Below, piece by piece: positions 32,959-42,890 of a DNA stretch of 64,000 nt. This DNA is from Blattamonas nauphoetae. Taxonomy: Eukaryota; Preaxostyla; Oxymonadida. Numbering within the stretch: the stretch's first letter is position 1; each line of letters starts with the position of its first letter. The notes beneath the pieces were generated by a model, which saw only the letters and a program-made list of their open reading frames with translations, made no database searches and was not told the origin of the DNA. Position numbers and translations under genes: made by a program. The stretch lies in assembly GCA_033064195.1 (NCBI GenBank), contig JARBJD010000150.1, positions 62,001 to 126,000 on the forward strand. Direction: 5' to 3'.

Positions 32959-35442
32959 TTATTTTTGATCCTTCAAAATTAAACATGCGCCCCATCGATT
33001 CAACACAGTCACAGCCCCCAACGCTCGCTGATACTGCAGAGCGGTATAGAACACTGCTGAGCATCGATAGAAAGGGACATTCTTGGCTTGCGGGTGGACC
33101 TCCAACACCTCCCGCGGCACACCCACCACCATGCACACATCCTGCATCGAGAAGTTCCCGAAGAGACACAGGATCTCGCGGAGTTTGGTTGGGGGGATGG
33201 AGACAGGGCAGAAGAGGGAGAGTCGCTTCTCTTCGATGGGATTGACTGGTTTCAGAGTCGGTCGAAGCTCCTTCGCTGTCTGCTTCCCGATTTTGTAGCG
33301 GAATCTGTCGCCAGGCTTGAGGTGTTTGGGTTGTGGTTGGGAGAATGATGAAGACGACGATTCGGTGTCGGTGAACGATGTGGAGAAGGAGGTTGAGGAG
33401 GATTTGTGTGGTGCTGGGATTGGGATGAGCTGGACGTCGGTCGATTCGATTCTTTGGGCTGGCCGGAACACGAGAGCGTCTGATCCGCCGACGTGTTCAG
33501 ACGAGGCGAGGCCAGAAGTGGAGCGGACGCGGTGAGGGACGTACGACGTTGAGGATGTCGTGATGTTTGAATTGGATGACGATTGTTGTTCTGATGAGGG
33601 AGGTCGGGAGATTGGCGCTGAAGTTGTTTTGGAGAAAGACGGCGATGACGAGTCAGACACATCAGTCGGTCGAGTCGATTGCGATGTTGAGTAATCTGAG
33701 ATCGGTCCAGAAAACGAAAATGGGGTCGATGTTTGAGAGGATTGGGTTGATGCAGTTGTTGTTGGATACGATGACGTCTGGAGAGGCTGAGTGACTTCGG
33801 AGGATGTCGTTTTTGATGCTCCGATTGTCGATGGATGTGAAGTCGTTGTCACAGAAGAATTTGGGAGGGAGCTTTGGGCAAGTGAGGATGTGATGGGTGA
33901 AGATGTCAGCGACACTGATGGGATGAATGATGACGATGGATGATTTGAACTTGAATTGAGGTTGGATGCCGAGTCAGTGAGTGTTCGAGTGGGAGTGGAT
34001 GTGGAAGACGAGCTGATTGGAGTGGTGTTCGACACAGCTGTCGTCGACAACGATGTTTTCGTTGTCGTTGACGAAGGCGAGCTCAGCGTGTAAGAAGGCA
34101 ATGAATATGTGTTGGTTTCTGGCGTCATGACCGACGAAGCAAAAGACGTGGCAAACGACGAGCTTGACGGATACGATCGTGTCGTTCGTGTGCGTGTCGA
34201 CATCGACAACCCGATCGACGACGGGTTGGAAGTGGAATCGAGCAACGATCCATTAGAAAGACCACTCGTCAAACCAGAATTTGAGGTGGAGGTCATCGAT
34301 GACAAGAGCGAGTATGTTTGGCTTTCGGTGAAAGTGAAGGATGACAGTGACGAGGAGTTCGCTGTTGAAGAAGCGGTTCGTTTTGATGATTTACTTTTGT
34401 GACGTGTTTTCTTGTGGTGTTTGTCTAAATTTTGATGTTTATGTCGACTTGTCTTGCCAGAGCTTGATTTTGAGCGACGGATTGATTCTTCAAACTCGGT
34501 CTCGGTTCCGGACGACATGGAGAAGGAAAACGACGTCCCCTGTGAATATGAACCAATATGGGAACTTCCCGAAAGAGAAGAAAGAATAAATGATGATGTA
34601 GTTCCTGTTTGAGACGACCTGATCGTTTTAAGTCGCGAATGATGGGACTTCAGGACTTGCGTGAGGGATCCAAGATAATCCTGTTTTTGAGTCTCGTCTG
34701 GTTTTGCAAGAAGGCCATCTCCAGGGTTGCATTCTATGACAGTGTTTTGAGTGCGAATACCATGCCCTGTGAGCGTGAATTTTCCCAAATTGTGGGCGAG
34801 TTGCTTTGGACATCTGAGGGTGACTGTGAGAAGTAGTTCGTCGGTGGTGATCACTCCTTCAAGTGGGGAAACGGAGACATTTGGGTCAAGGCTCCGAATA
34901 TCGACGCTAAATGGATACGAAATTGGATGGGGAGATCGGAGTCGATATTGAACCGAATATCTGATATATGATGAAAAAAGAAAGGAGAAACATTTCACCT
35001 GACTTCACATCTCCAAACGAAAGAATTGGAGGGAGTGAGAAACCCGCATAGTACGGAATGGCGCGGAGGGGCATTGTGACGATCTGAAACCATAAATGAG
35101 GGGAATCAAACTCGATTTCCGACAACTACTCCGAGTGTATCAACAGTCTCTACCATGGCAGAGGGGGTGAACGATGGGAAGAAGGGGTAGTCGCGTTTTG
35201 GATGAAGGATCAACTGAGGTGGTCGAGTAAATGAACGAAGACAGTGAACAGACCCTTTGATCGGTTTGGAGGAAGAATTGTGTGGTTTTTGGAAACGCAA
35301 AGCTGATTGTAATCGATTGAGACGTTACATTGTTCAGAGCGAATTGAAGTTGAACTTTTTCGCCAACGGAACTAAAAAAGATGTCAAAAGTGGGAGGAGT
35401 GAATGTCAATGGATCACTGGTGAATGATTCATTGAGTTCCAT
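32959..35442 (-). CDS. MSP/ASH-like immunoglobulin-fold protein with Ser-rich region and C-terminal RRM-like domain
   Basis: About 785 residues. Exons on the minus strand are 35442-35329, 35302-35243, 35213-35112, 35083-35004 and 34960-32959; introns are 26, 29, 28 and 43 nt. The spliced N-terminus gives two MSP/ASH-like beta units: FFSSVGEKVQLQFALNNLCV with ILPPNRSKGLFTLILHPKRD, then ILSFGDVKYSVQYRLRSPHP with SVDIRSLDP and LTVTLRCPKQLAHNLGKFTL. Such folds occur in flagellar, centrosomal and membrane-contact proteins. A Ser/Thr-rich region of about 400 residues follows. The last ~110 residues resemble an RRM: LSLFCPVSIPPTKLREILCL, FGNFSMQDVCM, FYRCSAVFYTALQYQRALGA. The frame is closed at every N-terminal junction unless the short introns are removed. 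Function is not assigned. Confidence 0.65.
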
Positions 35443-35543
35443 CACAGATGAATCCACACACTCGATTGTTGAGATTTAGGAACAAATTACTGGATCCAAA
35501 CAAAAAGTCTAAGTATAAGTATAAAGAGAAGTGGAGAGAATTA

Positions 35544-36851
35544 TTAAGGAGAGTATCGAATTGTCCGATAGGACACATAGTCACCCTGAGTCACTCGAAC
35601 CGCGTACATCCCATCATTCCATCCCATTGTGCTCATTTTCACGGTTGCGAACATTTCATCTCCACTTGCAGATCCCTGAGTCATCTCTCGGTCACGAATC
35701 AACTGGACGGACCATGGCCCTTCGTAGATTGTAGCTTTCTTCCATTTGTAGTCTTCGAGTCGTTTCGTCCCTTGGAGTTTAGCAAAGTGAACCTTGACAT
35801 TCTTTGCGGAAACTGGGTAAAGATTAGTTCCTTGAATTTCCACGGAGACATACCCTGGAGCAGATTCTGAGATGTCGTGTAAATAGTCGATTTTGTTGAC
35901 AGAGACGATTGGATACCCTTTATAATCAGTTTCCGAATTCACAATGTCGATGATCTTTGATTCGCGGCTTTGCGAGTTCCATAATAATTGTTCAGTCGTA
36001 CCTCCATGGACAATATTGCAGCCGGAGCTTTCCACGTGGATTTGGTATGGAGGATAACCTGACTGTTTCACATCTCCGATCTGAATATAAGACCCAATCT
36101 TGGATTTGCATTTGAGAGTGGCGAGTCTGTAGTGCAGTGGATTGAGCAATGATGTTCTCCATGTTTCGATATCGTTTGTGAAGGGAGGGTTTGTGGTGTA
36201 TGGGAGACGTGGATTGTCCGCATAAATGGCACCAATCGACATGTCAAAATTAACGGGATGTGCATCAGTTCTAAGCGACCCATTAATGACGTGGATAGCG
36301 GCTTGTTTGGAGGACCAACTGTTTGGCTTTCCTGATGTTTTGAGAGCTTTGTACGGCGACCATTTGAACTTTGGGGGGATGTAGTAAGAATTTGTCCAAT
36401 CTACAATCCCGTATTCCATAACGCAAAGAAAATAGTCCCTCTGCTTGTTGTCAGATTCGGGTGTTCTGGTTGATTCGAAGCGGAGGTTTGATATGTCCAA
36501 GTGCAAAACATTATTTGGGTTTCCAGTAACAAGAATTGTCCCTGTTCCAGCAACTGTTGCAGAACTCGAATATGCTGTCAGGGGCAGCGTCCTAATGTTG
36601 TGGTTTTCAGGTGCTGTGATTTTTGCTCCATCGAATGTGATTTCGTCCACAATTTCACCAAGACCGACAACTTCAATTCTTACAACATCTCCCCATCGTC
36701 CCATTCCTGCAACCGTGTCAAGCGAATGGCATGCATCCTCTCGAGTTGGGTTTTTGCATTCCTGCCCAACTGAACGAGCCAACACATAGAATGTCACATC
36801 ATCTGGGCCACAATTCAGATGTGCAAAGAGTGACAAGAAATAGAGAATCAT
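35544..36851 (-). CDS. Secreted or surface protein of unknown function
   Basis: A single-exon 435-residue protein. It begins with a likely signal peptide (MILYFLSLFAHLNC). The rest is a soluble, beta-rich chain with scattered cysteines and N-glycosylation-type sites, for example KNPTREDACHSLDTVAG, NNVLHLDISNLRFE and GTTEQLLWNSQS. There is no TM helix at the C-terminus. I do not recognise the family. The motif style (short strand, Asn/Ser, hydrophobic ladder) recalls the extracellular part of the giant beta-helix receptor, so a related secreted form is possible. Start is the ATG at 36851. Confidence 0.6.
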   Translation of the reverse strand: MILYFLSLFAHLNCGPDDVTFYVLARSVGQECKNPTREDACHSLDTVAGMGRWGDVVRIEVVGLGEIVDEITFDGAKITAPENHNIRTLPLTAYSSSATVAGTGTILVTGNPNNVLHLDISNLRFESTRTPESDNKQRDYFLCVMEYGIVDWTNSYYIPPKFKWSPYKALKTSGKPNSWSSKQAAIHVINGSLRTDAHPVNFDMSIGAIYADNPRLPYTTNPPFTNDIETWRTSLLNPLHYRLATLKCKSKIGSYIQIGDVKQSGYPPYQIHVESSGCNIVHGGTTEQLLWNSQSRESKIIDIVNSETDYKGYPIVSVNKIDYLHDISESAPGYVSVEIQGTNLYPVSAKNVKVHFAKLQGTKRLEDYKWKKATIYEGPWSVQLIRDREMTQGSASGDEMFATVKMSTMGWNDGMYAVRVTQGDYVSYRTIRYSP

Positions 36852-37000
36852 GAAAATGTGAGAAGTTGATCAAGAGCCCGTTGGTATTTTCTGAATGTCC
36901 CACAATTCGTTGCAATGAAACGTGGTTGTTCTCACCAACTTCGCAAATCACATGAAAAAACATTGATGAATGATTGTCATGAAAAAAGTCAAAAGAATGG

Positions 37001-38253
37001 TTACAGTTCCTTCCAGGTCCCAACATAAGTGAACGAACTTTCGCTTTCAACATCGCTCTCGAATAACAACTGACCAGCAATTCCCTCGTCCTTGGCGACT
37101 TCAGCAAAATTACACAGCACGATTCCACCATCCACAGGGTGATACCACAAGATCGTCTTCTTTTCGTAGAAACGAAGATTGAACTTGCCGTTCGACTCAG
37201 AAATAACTATTTTAGTTGGTTGCCCATTTGTCGCTGAGGGAGACCAATGTGCAGCTTGGAGCGCTTTGCTAAGTCGTGCTGGGTGAATGAGGAAAGAGGA
37301 ACGATCAAACGGATGTCGCTGTAGTTATCATAGCTGGTGGTTGATTTAATGGAGTCTTTGAGGGCAAAAGTGTTAAAAGGCTTTCGGAAGCTTGCTCCGC
37401 CCATTCTTTTGCTGAATCTGGACGTGATCGTCTCTTTTGTCGGAATCTGATTGATGAAGAAATAAGACAGACAGCGTTCATTTCATAGCCAATCGGTGAT
37501 GCCATAAAAATCTTTTTATCCTTTCCTAACTTTAATTCTTTTGATACTGTCTTGAAATCGAAGGTGGCTAAGAAAATGATGACCATGAGATCTGAACGCA
37601 AACCAGCCATCCAACAAGTTCCCAGCTGTTGTTTTGTGCAAAACAGGACAAACTTCTCGAAAACATATCCAAAGTCTGGTATCGACGTCTTGTCATCTTT
37701 CAATCCAACCACAAAGCACGACGCATTCTTGATCGCACCGTAAGTCCCCACCTTGCCGTTAACCGTCTCATCGGCGCGAAATACCTTCAGAGTAATGCGG
37801 GAGCCGAACGGGCCAGTGATATTTGCGGGATCTTCGCACCATTCTTGGAGTGTTTTGAAGACTGAGTCTTCAATTCTCCGATCGGGGTCGAAATTGCGAA
37901 CAGAGGATCGGGTCATGGCGAGCTCAAACATTGAATATGTGCGTGCTTCGCTAAGCTTCTTTTCTTTCCGTGAAACCATTTTGCTCTGCTGGTAGAGCTT
38001 GAATACGGTATTCTGGGAGGTAGGTGGAACATGGTGAAAAAAGACATTGAATAGCATACAAAGAGAGCAACTGCGATGATTGAGCAGACGAGAAAGATGA
38101 GGCGAGAGAACTTCGGAGAAAAAAAATCGAAGATGTTCAGTGGCAGACAAATCCATCCACGCGTGAGATATTTGCTTTGTTGGCGATGAAGACAACGATG
38201 AATTCAATTAAATATTGGATGAGGGTATTCCGCATATCGGTTGTGGTTGTCAT
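37001..38253 (-). CDS. Nitroreductase-family flavoprotein with N-terminal membrane segments
   Basis: A 354-residue nitroreductase, an FMN-dependent NAD(P)H oxidoreductase family. Exons on the minus strand are 38253-38161, 38110-38060, 38012-37584, 37550-37473, 37446-37311 and 37278-37001. Introns are 50, 47, 33, 26 and 32 nt. The core has the FMN-binding start (MTRSSVRNFDPDRRI), WCEDPANITGPFG, GAIKNASCFVVGL and QLGTCWMAGL. After the short introns it continues with ASPIGYEMNAIP, HWSPSATNGQPTKIVI and VDGGIVLCNFAEVAKDEGI. These motifs sit in three different frames unless the introns are removed. Two hydrophobic segments (LIQYLIEFIVVFIA and RLIFLVCSIIAVALF) come first. That part is less certain than the core. 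It would place the enzyme on a membrane, unusual for the family. Confidence 0.78.
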
Positions 38254-38867
38254 CTGTGATGAAAAACAAAATCATGGGTTGGTGATCGATGAGTGAAAAG
38301 TCACCCAATCATTGATGTTGATAGACAACGAGTTGGAATCTGTTCTTAACGACTAAAACGATATAAAATGTGTACTTCCCATTGTTGAAGAACGTTTCGT
38401 GATTGAATCCATTCGAGAACCGAAGTTTACTGCAGCAGGGATGTCTGAGATTGATGAATCGATGAAAAAGACAAACTATTGATTCTAGGAAGAGAGAGAA
38501 TAATGATGAGGAGAGATTAAATGCCAATTGGGACGATGTGTTGAGAGAGAAGGGCGATGGTGTCGCAAGCTTAGAATCAGTCGTGACCAATTTAATTATG
38601 AGTGATAGTGGGTGATGTGATGTAGAAATGGGCAGGATTCATGTTGAGAAAAGGAGGAATGATTGAGAGTATAGCAGGAGCTGTTATGGTTCTGTTTCAT
38701 CAATGGCTGATAAAACCTTTCCACGAAGCAGAGATTAAGATGAAGAGTTGGGGTGAAGTTCAGTGGAGAACCGACGAGCAGCAACTCAATTGTGAGGAAC
38801 ATAAAAAAGATTCATTGTTTCTTTTTCGATGGAATATTTTTTGTTATGGGCGACATTAATTCTTGCC
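38254..38867. other. Interval with possible unassigned minus-strand exons
   Basis: About 600 nt between the nitroreductase and MIT-domain genes. Minus-strand frames near 38309-38590 and 38596-38802 contain protein-like stretches (for example LRFSNGFNHETFFNNGKYTF, FYIVLVVKNRF) that could be exons of a small secreted or membrane protein. No complete model could be built and no family is assigned. Confidence 0.35.
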
Positions 38868-39944
38868 ATGAACAATCCCCAAAACTTTGTCAATGCGGTA
38901 TCCTTTTCTGTCATACTAGCCATTCATACAGGCAAACAGGTTTTTAAAACAGGCAAATGACGCTGAACAAGCCGGGAATGTCCAAACACAGATTGCCTGT
39001 ATAGTCAAGGCAATTGAAAACCTCGACAAAGCCCGACAACTCACCATGCTCCATGAATATAAACTTGAACTTACGGGTCAAATTGAAGGTCTCCTTTCCA
39101 AAGCAGAGAATCTGAAAAAGCTGAAGGTTTCAAGTCCAGCCGCTGGAGACGAAGCGTTCGCTACGGGAATGTGGCGCTGTGAAACAGCAAGAGCCGAGCT
39201 TAAAATGTGTACTTTTGAGGACGCACGCATCCATTTTCAACAGGCCGTGGAGCAGTTCAAGATTGCCGAAATGACTGGATCGACCCAAGCGATTCGCCAA
39301 CAAGCTACAGAATGGATAAAGTATATCAACAAGAAACTCCAACAACTCGATCTTGATGATTTCGGACGGGATCAACTCTCTCCTCCACTTCCGATCCAAG
39401 TCCCACCAAGACCACAAGTTTCTCCATCACGAACTCCCTCACCACCTAAATTCACTCCGCAACCAGCTCCAATCGCTCCTGTTCTTGTTGCTAATGATCA
39501 TGCCATCACTCCATCTGCTCCGCCATCTTCAGGACCGATCGAGCCCGAAATCATCGACGAGAAGCATACACTCATTGTCAGCAGAAAGACCAGGAATCAC
39601 ACCACTGAGGTATTATTTGGATCTTACATCAATTTCTCCCTTTATTTTGATTTAGGCTGGAAAGTTGACACAAAAAGCCATGGAATGTGAACGGACTTAT
39701 CAGTTTGACGCGGCCAGAACGTTTTATCGATCGGCGATTGTTGAGCTGGAACAAGCAATCGATGGTGTGCTTTTTTCATTTTTCATCACTTTTTCAACCC
39801 AATATCGTCCTTTTTCGTCGTCCGTCAAATTCTGACGATCTCTTCCATTTTTCAGAGGAAACGAGACCGGAACAAGTGATGAACTATCGAGATATCATTA
39901 AAGCGAGAGAAGCAGATTTGAGACGGATCGAAAATAGACACTGA
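38868..39944 (+). CDS. Protein with two MIT-like helical domains
   Basis: A 301-residue protein. Exons are 38868-38897, 38932-39609, 39656-39764 and 39856-39944; introns are 34, 46 and 91 nt. Residues 1-75 form a MIT-like three-helix unit (NRFLKQANDAEQAGNVQTQI, AIENLDKARQL, YKLELTGQIEGLLSKAENL). A second helical unit at 85-150 includes ARIHFQQAVEQFKIAE. A Pro-rich linker (155-215) leads to a third, C-terminal MIT-like hairpin (GKLTQKAMECERTYQFDAAR, TFYRSAIVELEQAI). MIT domains bind ESCRT-III tails and microtubule-linked partners, so a role in endosomal sorting is plausible. The first exon is only 30 nt and supplies the initiator ATG. Confidence 0.68.
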
Positions 39945-40498
39945 GGACATCCACTGTATTCCTCCAATCTCTTTTTTTTGTGTCTTCCATTGCCTCTGTA
40001 TAAGCGGACATTTCACGAGTCGTGGGAAGATGAATCTTTATTCAGCTTTATTTTTGGGAAACTGAACAACGTCGAGAGGAGATCGACCCCATTTTGCGGT
40101 GCATTGCTGAGACACCCTGTCGAATCCGACTGAAATGAAAAACCATTATCAACACATTTCACGAGAGAAAAGACGGAAAAACTACGACGATGTCGTCAAG
40201 TAAGGAAAAGACTTCGATAACGTGATCCGAACCCATCAACTCGAAACGACGCATATACCAGTCCTCATCGCCCTCACCATCTCAAACACTCACGACCCTG
40301 CTATTTTAGTCGTTTTAGCCTCACAATCCCCCTCGTCAAGGTGGAAATTGGGAGGAGTTGAGGTGACATACACATCTTGTGGGGAAGGGTTGTCTGCGGC
40401 TGGCAATGGAAGAGTGGAGTGCTCTGTGATGGGAGAAGAGAACGAGTGAGCCGCGAGACTCCGCTTTCGAAGCGCATCGCGTCGTGAAAAAGGGTTTT
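39945..40498. other. 3' flanks of MIT and DYRK genes
   Basis: About 550 nt between convergent genes. Proline/serine-rich minus-strand frames at 40290-40646 could represent an alternative C-terminal exon of the DYRK kinase. No other coding signal was seen. Confidence 0.35.
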
Positions 40499-42670
40499 TT
40501 ATTTTGGAGAGAACGGAGGAGAAAGGGTTTCGTGCTGATTGGAGAGAGAGAGAAATGAAGAGGAAGGGAAGGGGGTGATGGGAGAGGAGATGAAGGGAAA
40601 AATTTGAGGAAAAAAAGGTAGGATTTGTGTAATGTGATGCAAACATTTCTTCTTTTCTGGAGTCGTTTCGGTGTGGACTGCTGGTTCTTCATCGTCAAAA
40701 TTGAATTGGGGGTCGTGGGGTGGCTGCCAACTCGATGAGAACGGTTCTTTTGTTAGAAAAGGGTGAGCGAGTGCCTGGAAAACAAATATGAATGAAAAAG
40801 CATCAAAAATATCAAAAATCGAATAAAAACAACAACAGAAATCATTATTCTGTCCTTCCAAACCTGATTAGGGGTCAATCTCTCTTTGGCGTCGACGACC
40901 AATGTGCGCTGCAGAAAGTCCACAAACGCGCGAGTATCAGCTTTTCCTCTTTCCGATTCCGAATTATCTTTTAAAAGCTGTGCAGAATACGCTGTGATAG
41001 TGTGAGAGATTGTGTCTTTCACAAAAGTATGATGACGGCGAGGTGGAACGGAAGAATCGAACTAAGGGGAGACAGAGGAGGGAGAGGGTGAAGAAGGAAG
41101 GGGAAATATGGGACATGGAACGGGATACTTGTTGATATTCCTGTTCGGTTTTGATCCGCCACCCTTTATCCTCTTCCACACAGTATTTAAGTCTGTTTCG
41201 ACCGTTTTCCATCAGAGTGGAAGGGATGGGTCTGGAAAGGAGATGAGAAGAAGAGAAAACGAGAATTAATGGAAAGAATTTGTTGGCTTCCAGAAACTTA
41301 TCAAAAATGAATCATTCCTCTCTCATTTCCAAGTTCAAAAGTTCTCTCTCCCATCATCTCCCCCAAATTCTTCTCAGTATCGCATGAACAAACCCAACCA
41401 TCTCGTGGATCCGACGAAGTTGATCGAATTCGGAAGATCCCGGAAAAATGGGCTTTCCCAAAAATAACTCTGCAGCTACACAGCCAACGCTCCACATGTC
41501 AATTTGAGGAGTATATCTGATGAGAGAACGAGAGAATGATGAAAAATGAACGAAAAGAAAGTGAAAGGAAAGATCAGTCTAAATAGCATTCATAATTCCC
41601 TCTCTTCACACTTATTCCCCAATATAACTTCAGGAGCACGATAATATCTGCTTTGAATGTAAGTATAAAGGGTCTTCTCCGCAAAGACACTCGAACCAAA
41701 GTCAATGACCTTGATGGCTGGGAGTGTCCGGTCGACGAGGATGTTGTCGGGTTTGATGTCGCAGTGGATGATGCGGAGTGAGGAGAGGAGTGCACAGACA
41801 TCCACAACTTGGGCAATAATCTGAAATGTGGGATGAGAGGAAAGAAATGAATTGATGAAAGGAAGCTGAGATTCGTCGAAAATAATGCAAGAACAACCAC
41901 GAAACAACAATAGACAAACAGTTGATGTCAAATCCAAGGAAAATCCTCGTGACTTTCCTTCTTTCAGCATCGCATACAAACTATCGCCCAAAAGTTCGGT
42001 AACATGGCACATATGACCATGAAATCGAAACGATTCCAATATATGAACACAGTGTCTTTCATTATCGGGATCATTTTTGCGAATCTGTCATTATTCACGG
42101 ATTGAAAAAATAAAGAAAGAGATCCTCTCAAAAAATCTGAAGACAAACCATTTCGAGAATCTTAATCTCTAAAGCAGCTTGTTTAGTGTATGCTGGTTTG
42201 TTTTTGATGACTTTGATCGCCACAGCAGAATAATCAACGAGGTTTAAACATCGCAGAACTTGTCCGAAACTGCCCTGACCCAATTTGGCTTCTACAAGAT
42301 ACATGGACTTTGATTTCGGAGGAGAGTCCGCTTTTAGTTGCTTATCACGTGCTTTCTGTCGTCTTGTTCTTCCTTCTGGTTCATCGAGGTCGGGTGTGAT
42401 CAAATCACCAATGTGAAAGATGTAGTCACCTTCAGAGTTGTCCAGACCGTCATTTTGGACACCAAGTGAAGGTGTTGTGACAATTTGACCATCGCGATGA
42501 ATGCGCTGCACGTACGGGAATTTTGGGTTGGCTTTTTTGTAAAGGTCACTAAGAAAGAGGGTTGCTTTCTTGATGGGCTGAAAAGAATGGAAGGAAGGAA
42601 GAAAATAAGTGATTCAATGATGAGAGTGGATTGATTGACAGACAGATTGCGTTCCCCAATCAACTGTCAT
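40499..42670 (-). CDS. DYRK-family dual-specificity protein kinase
   Basis: A multi-exon kinase of the CMGC group. Resolved minus-strand exons are 42670-42644, 42577-42149, 42084-41920, 41820-41612 and one starting at 41516. Later exons lie between about 41440 and 40499. The N-terminus contains a DYRK-homology-like stretch ([16 protein letters not shown]). Kinase motifs are [40 protein letters not shown], and the activation-loop signature [17 protein letters not shown], diagnostic of DYRK kinases, in which the second Tyr is autophosphorylated. Next come [26 protein letters not shown], and the C-lobe end [21 protein letters not shown] replaces HRD, as in several DYRKs. The joins between 41440 and 41200 and the last exon are unresolved. 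Regulation of growth or RNA processing is known for the family. Confidence 0.82.
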
Positions 42671-42890
42671 GATCATTTCGACGGGTTTGTGTCGATGCAT
42701 GGAGTAAATAGGAGAATTTTATAAAATAGTGGGGGATAGACGAAACTATGAGAAAAAGAAATAGCGATAATCGATATCGACCGAGAGTCGGTGAATTGTG
42801 AACAATCGCCCTTTGTTTTCTTTCTGAACTTTTCGATTTCGAAACGGCTTGGGTCAGATCTCCATTCTTTTCGAATTCCCTCCTTGTGTC

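Noticed and set aside
34109-34402. Acidic plus-strand frame within the MSP/RRM-like gene
   Set aside because: It is the complement of the Ser/Thr-rich coding region. The minus frame is open for 667 codons and linked to spliced domains.
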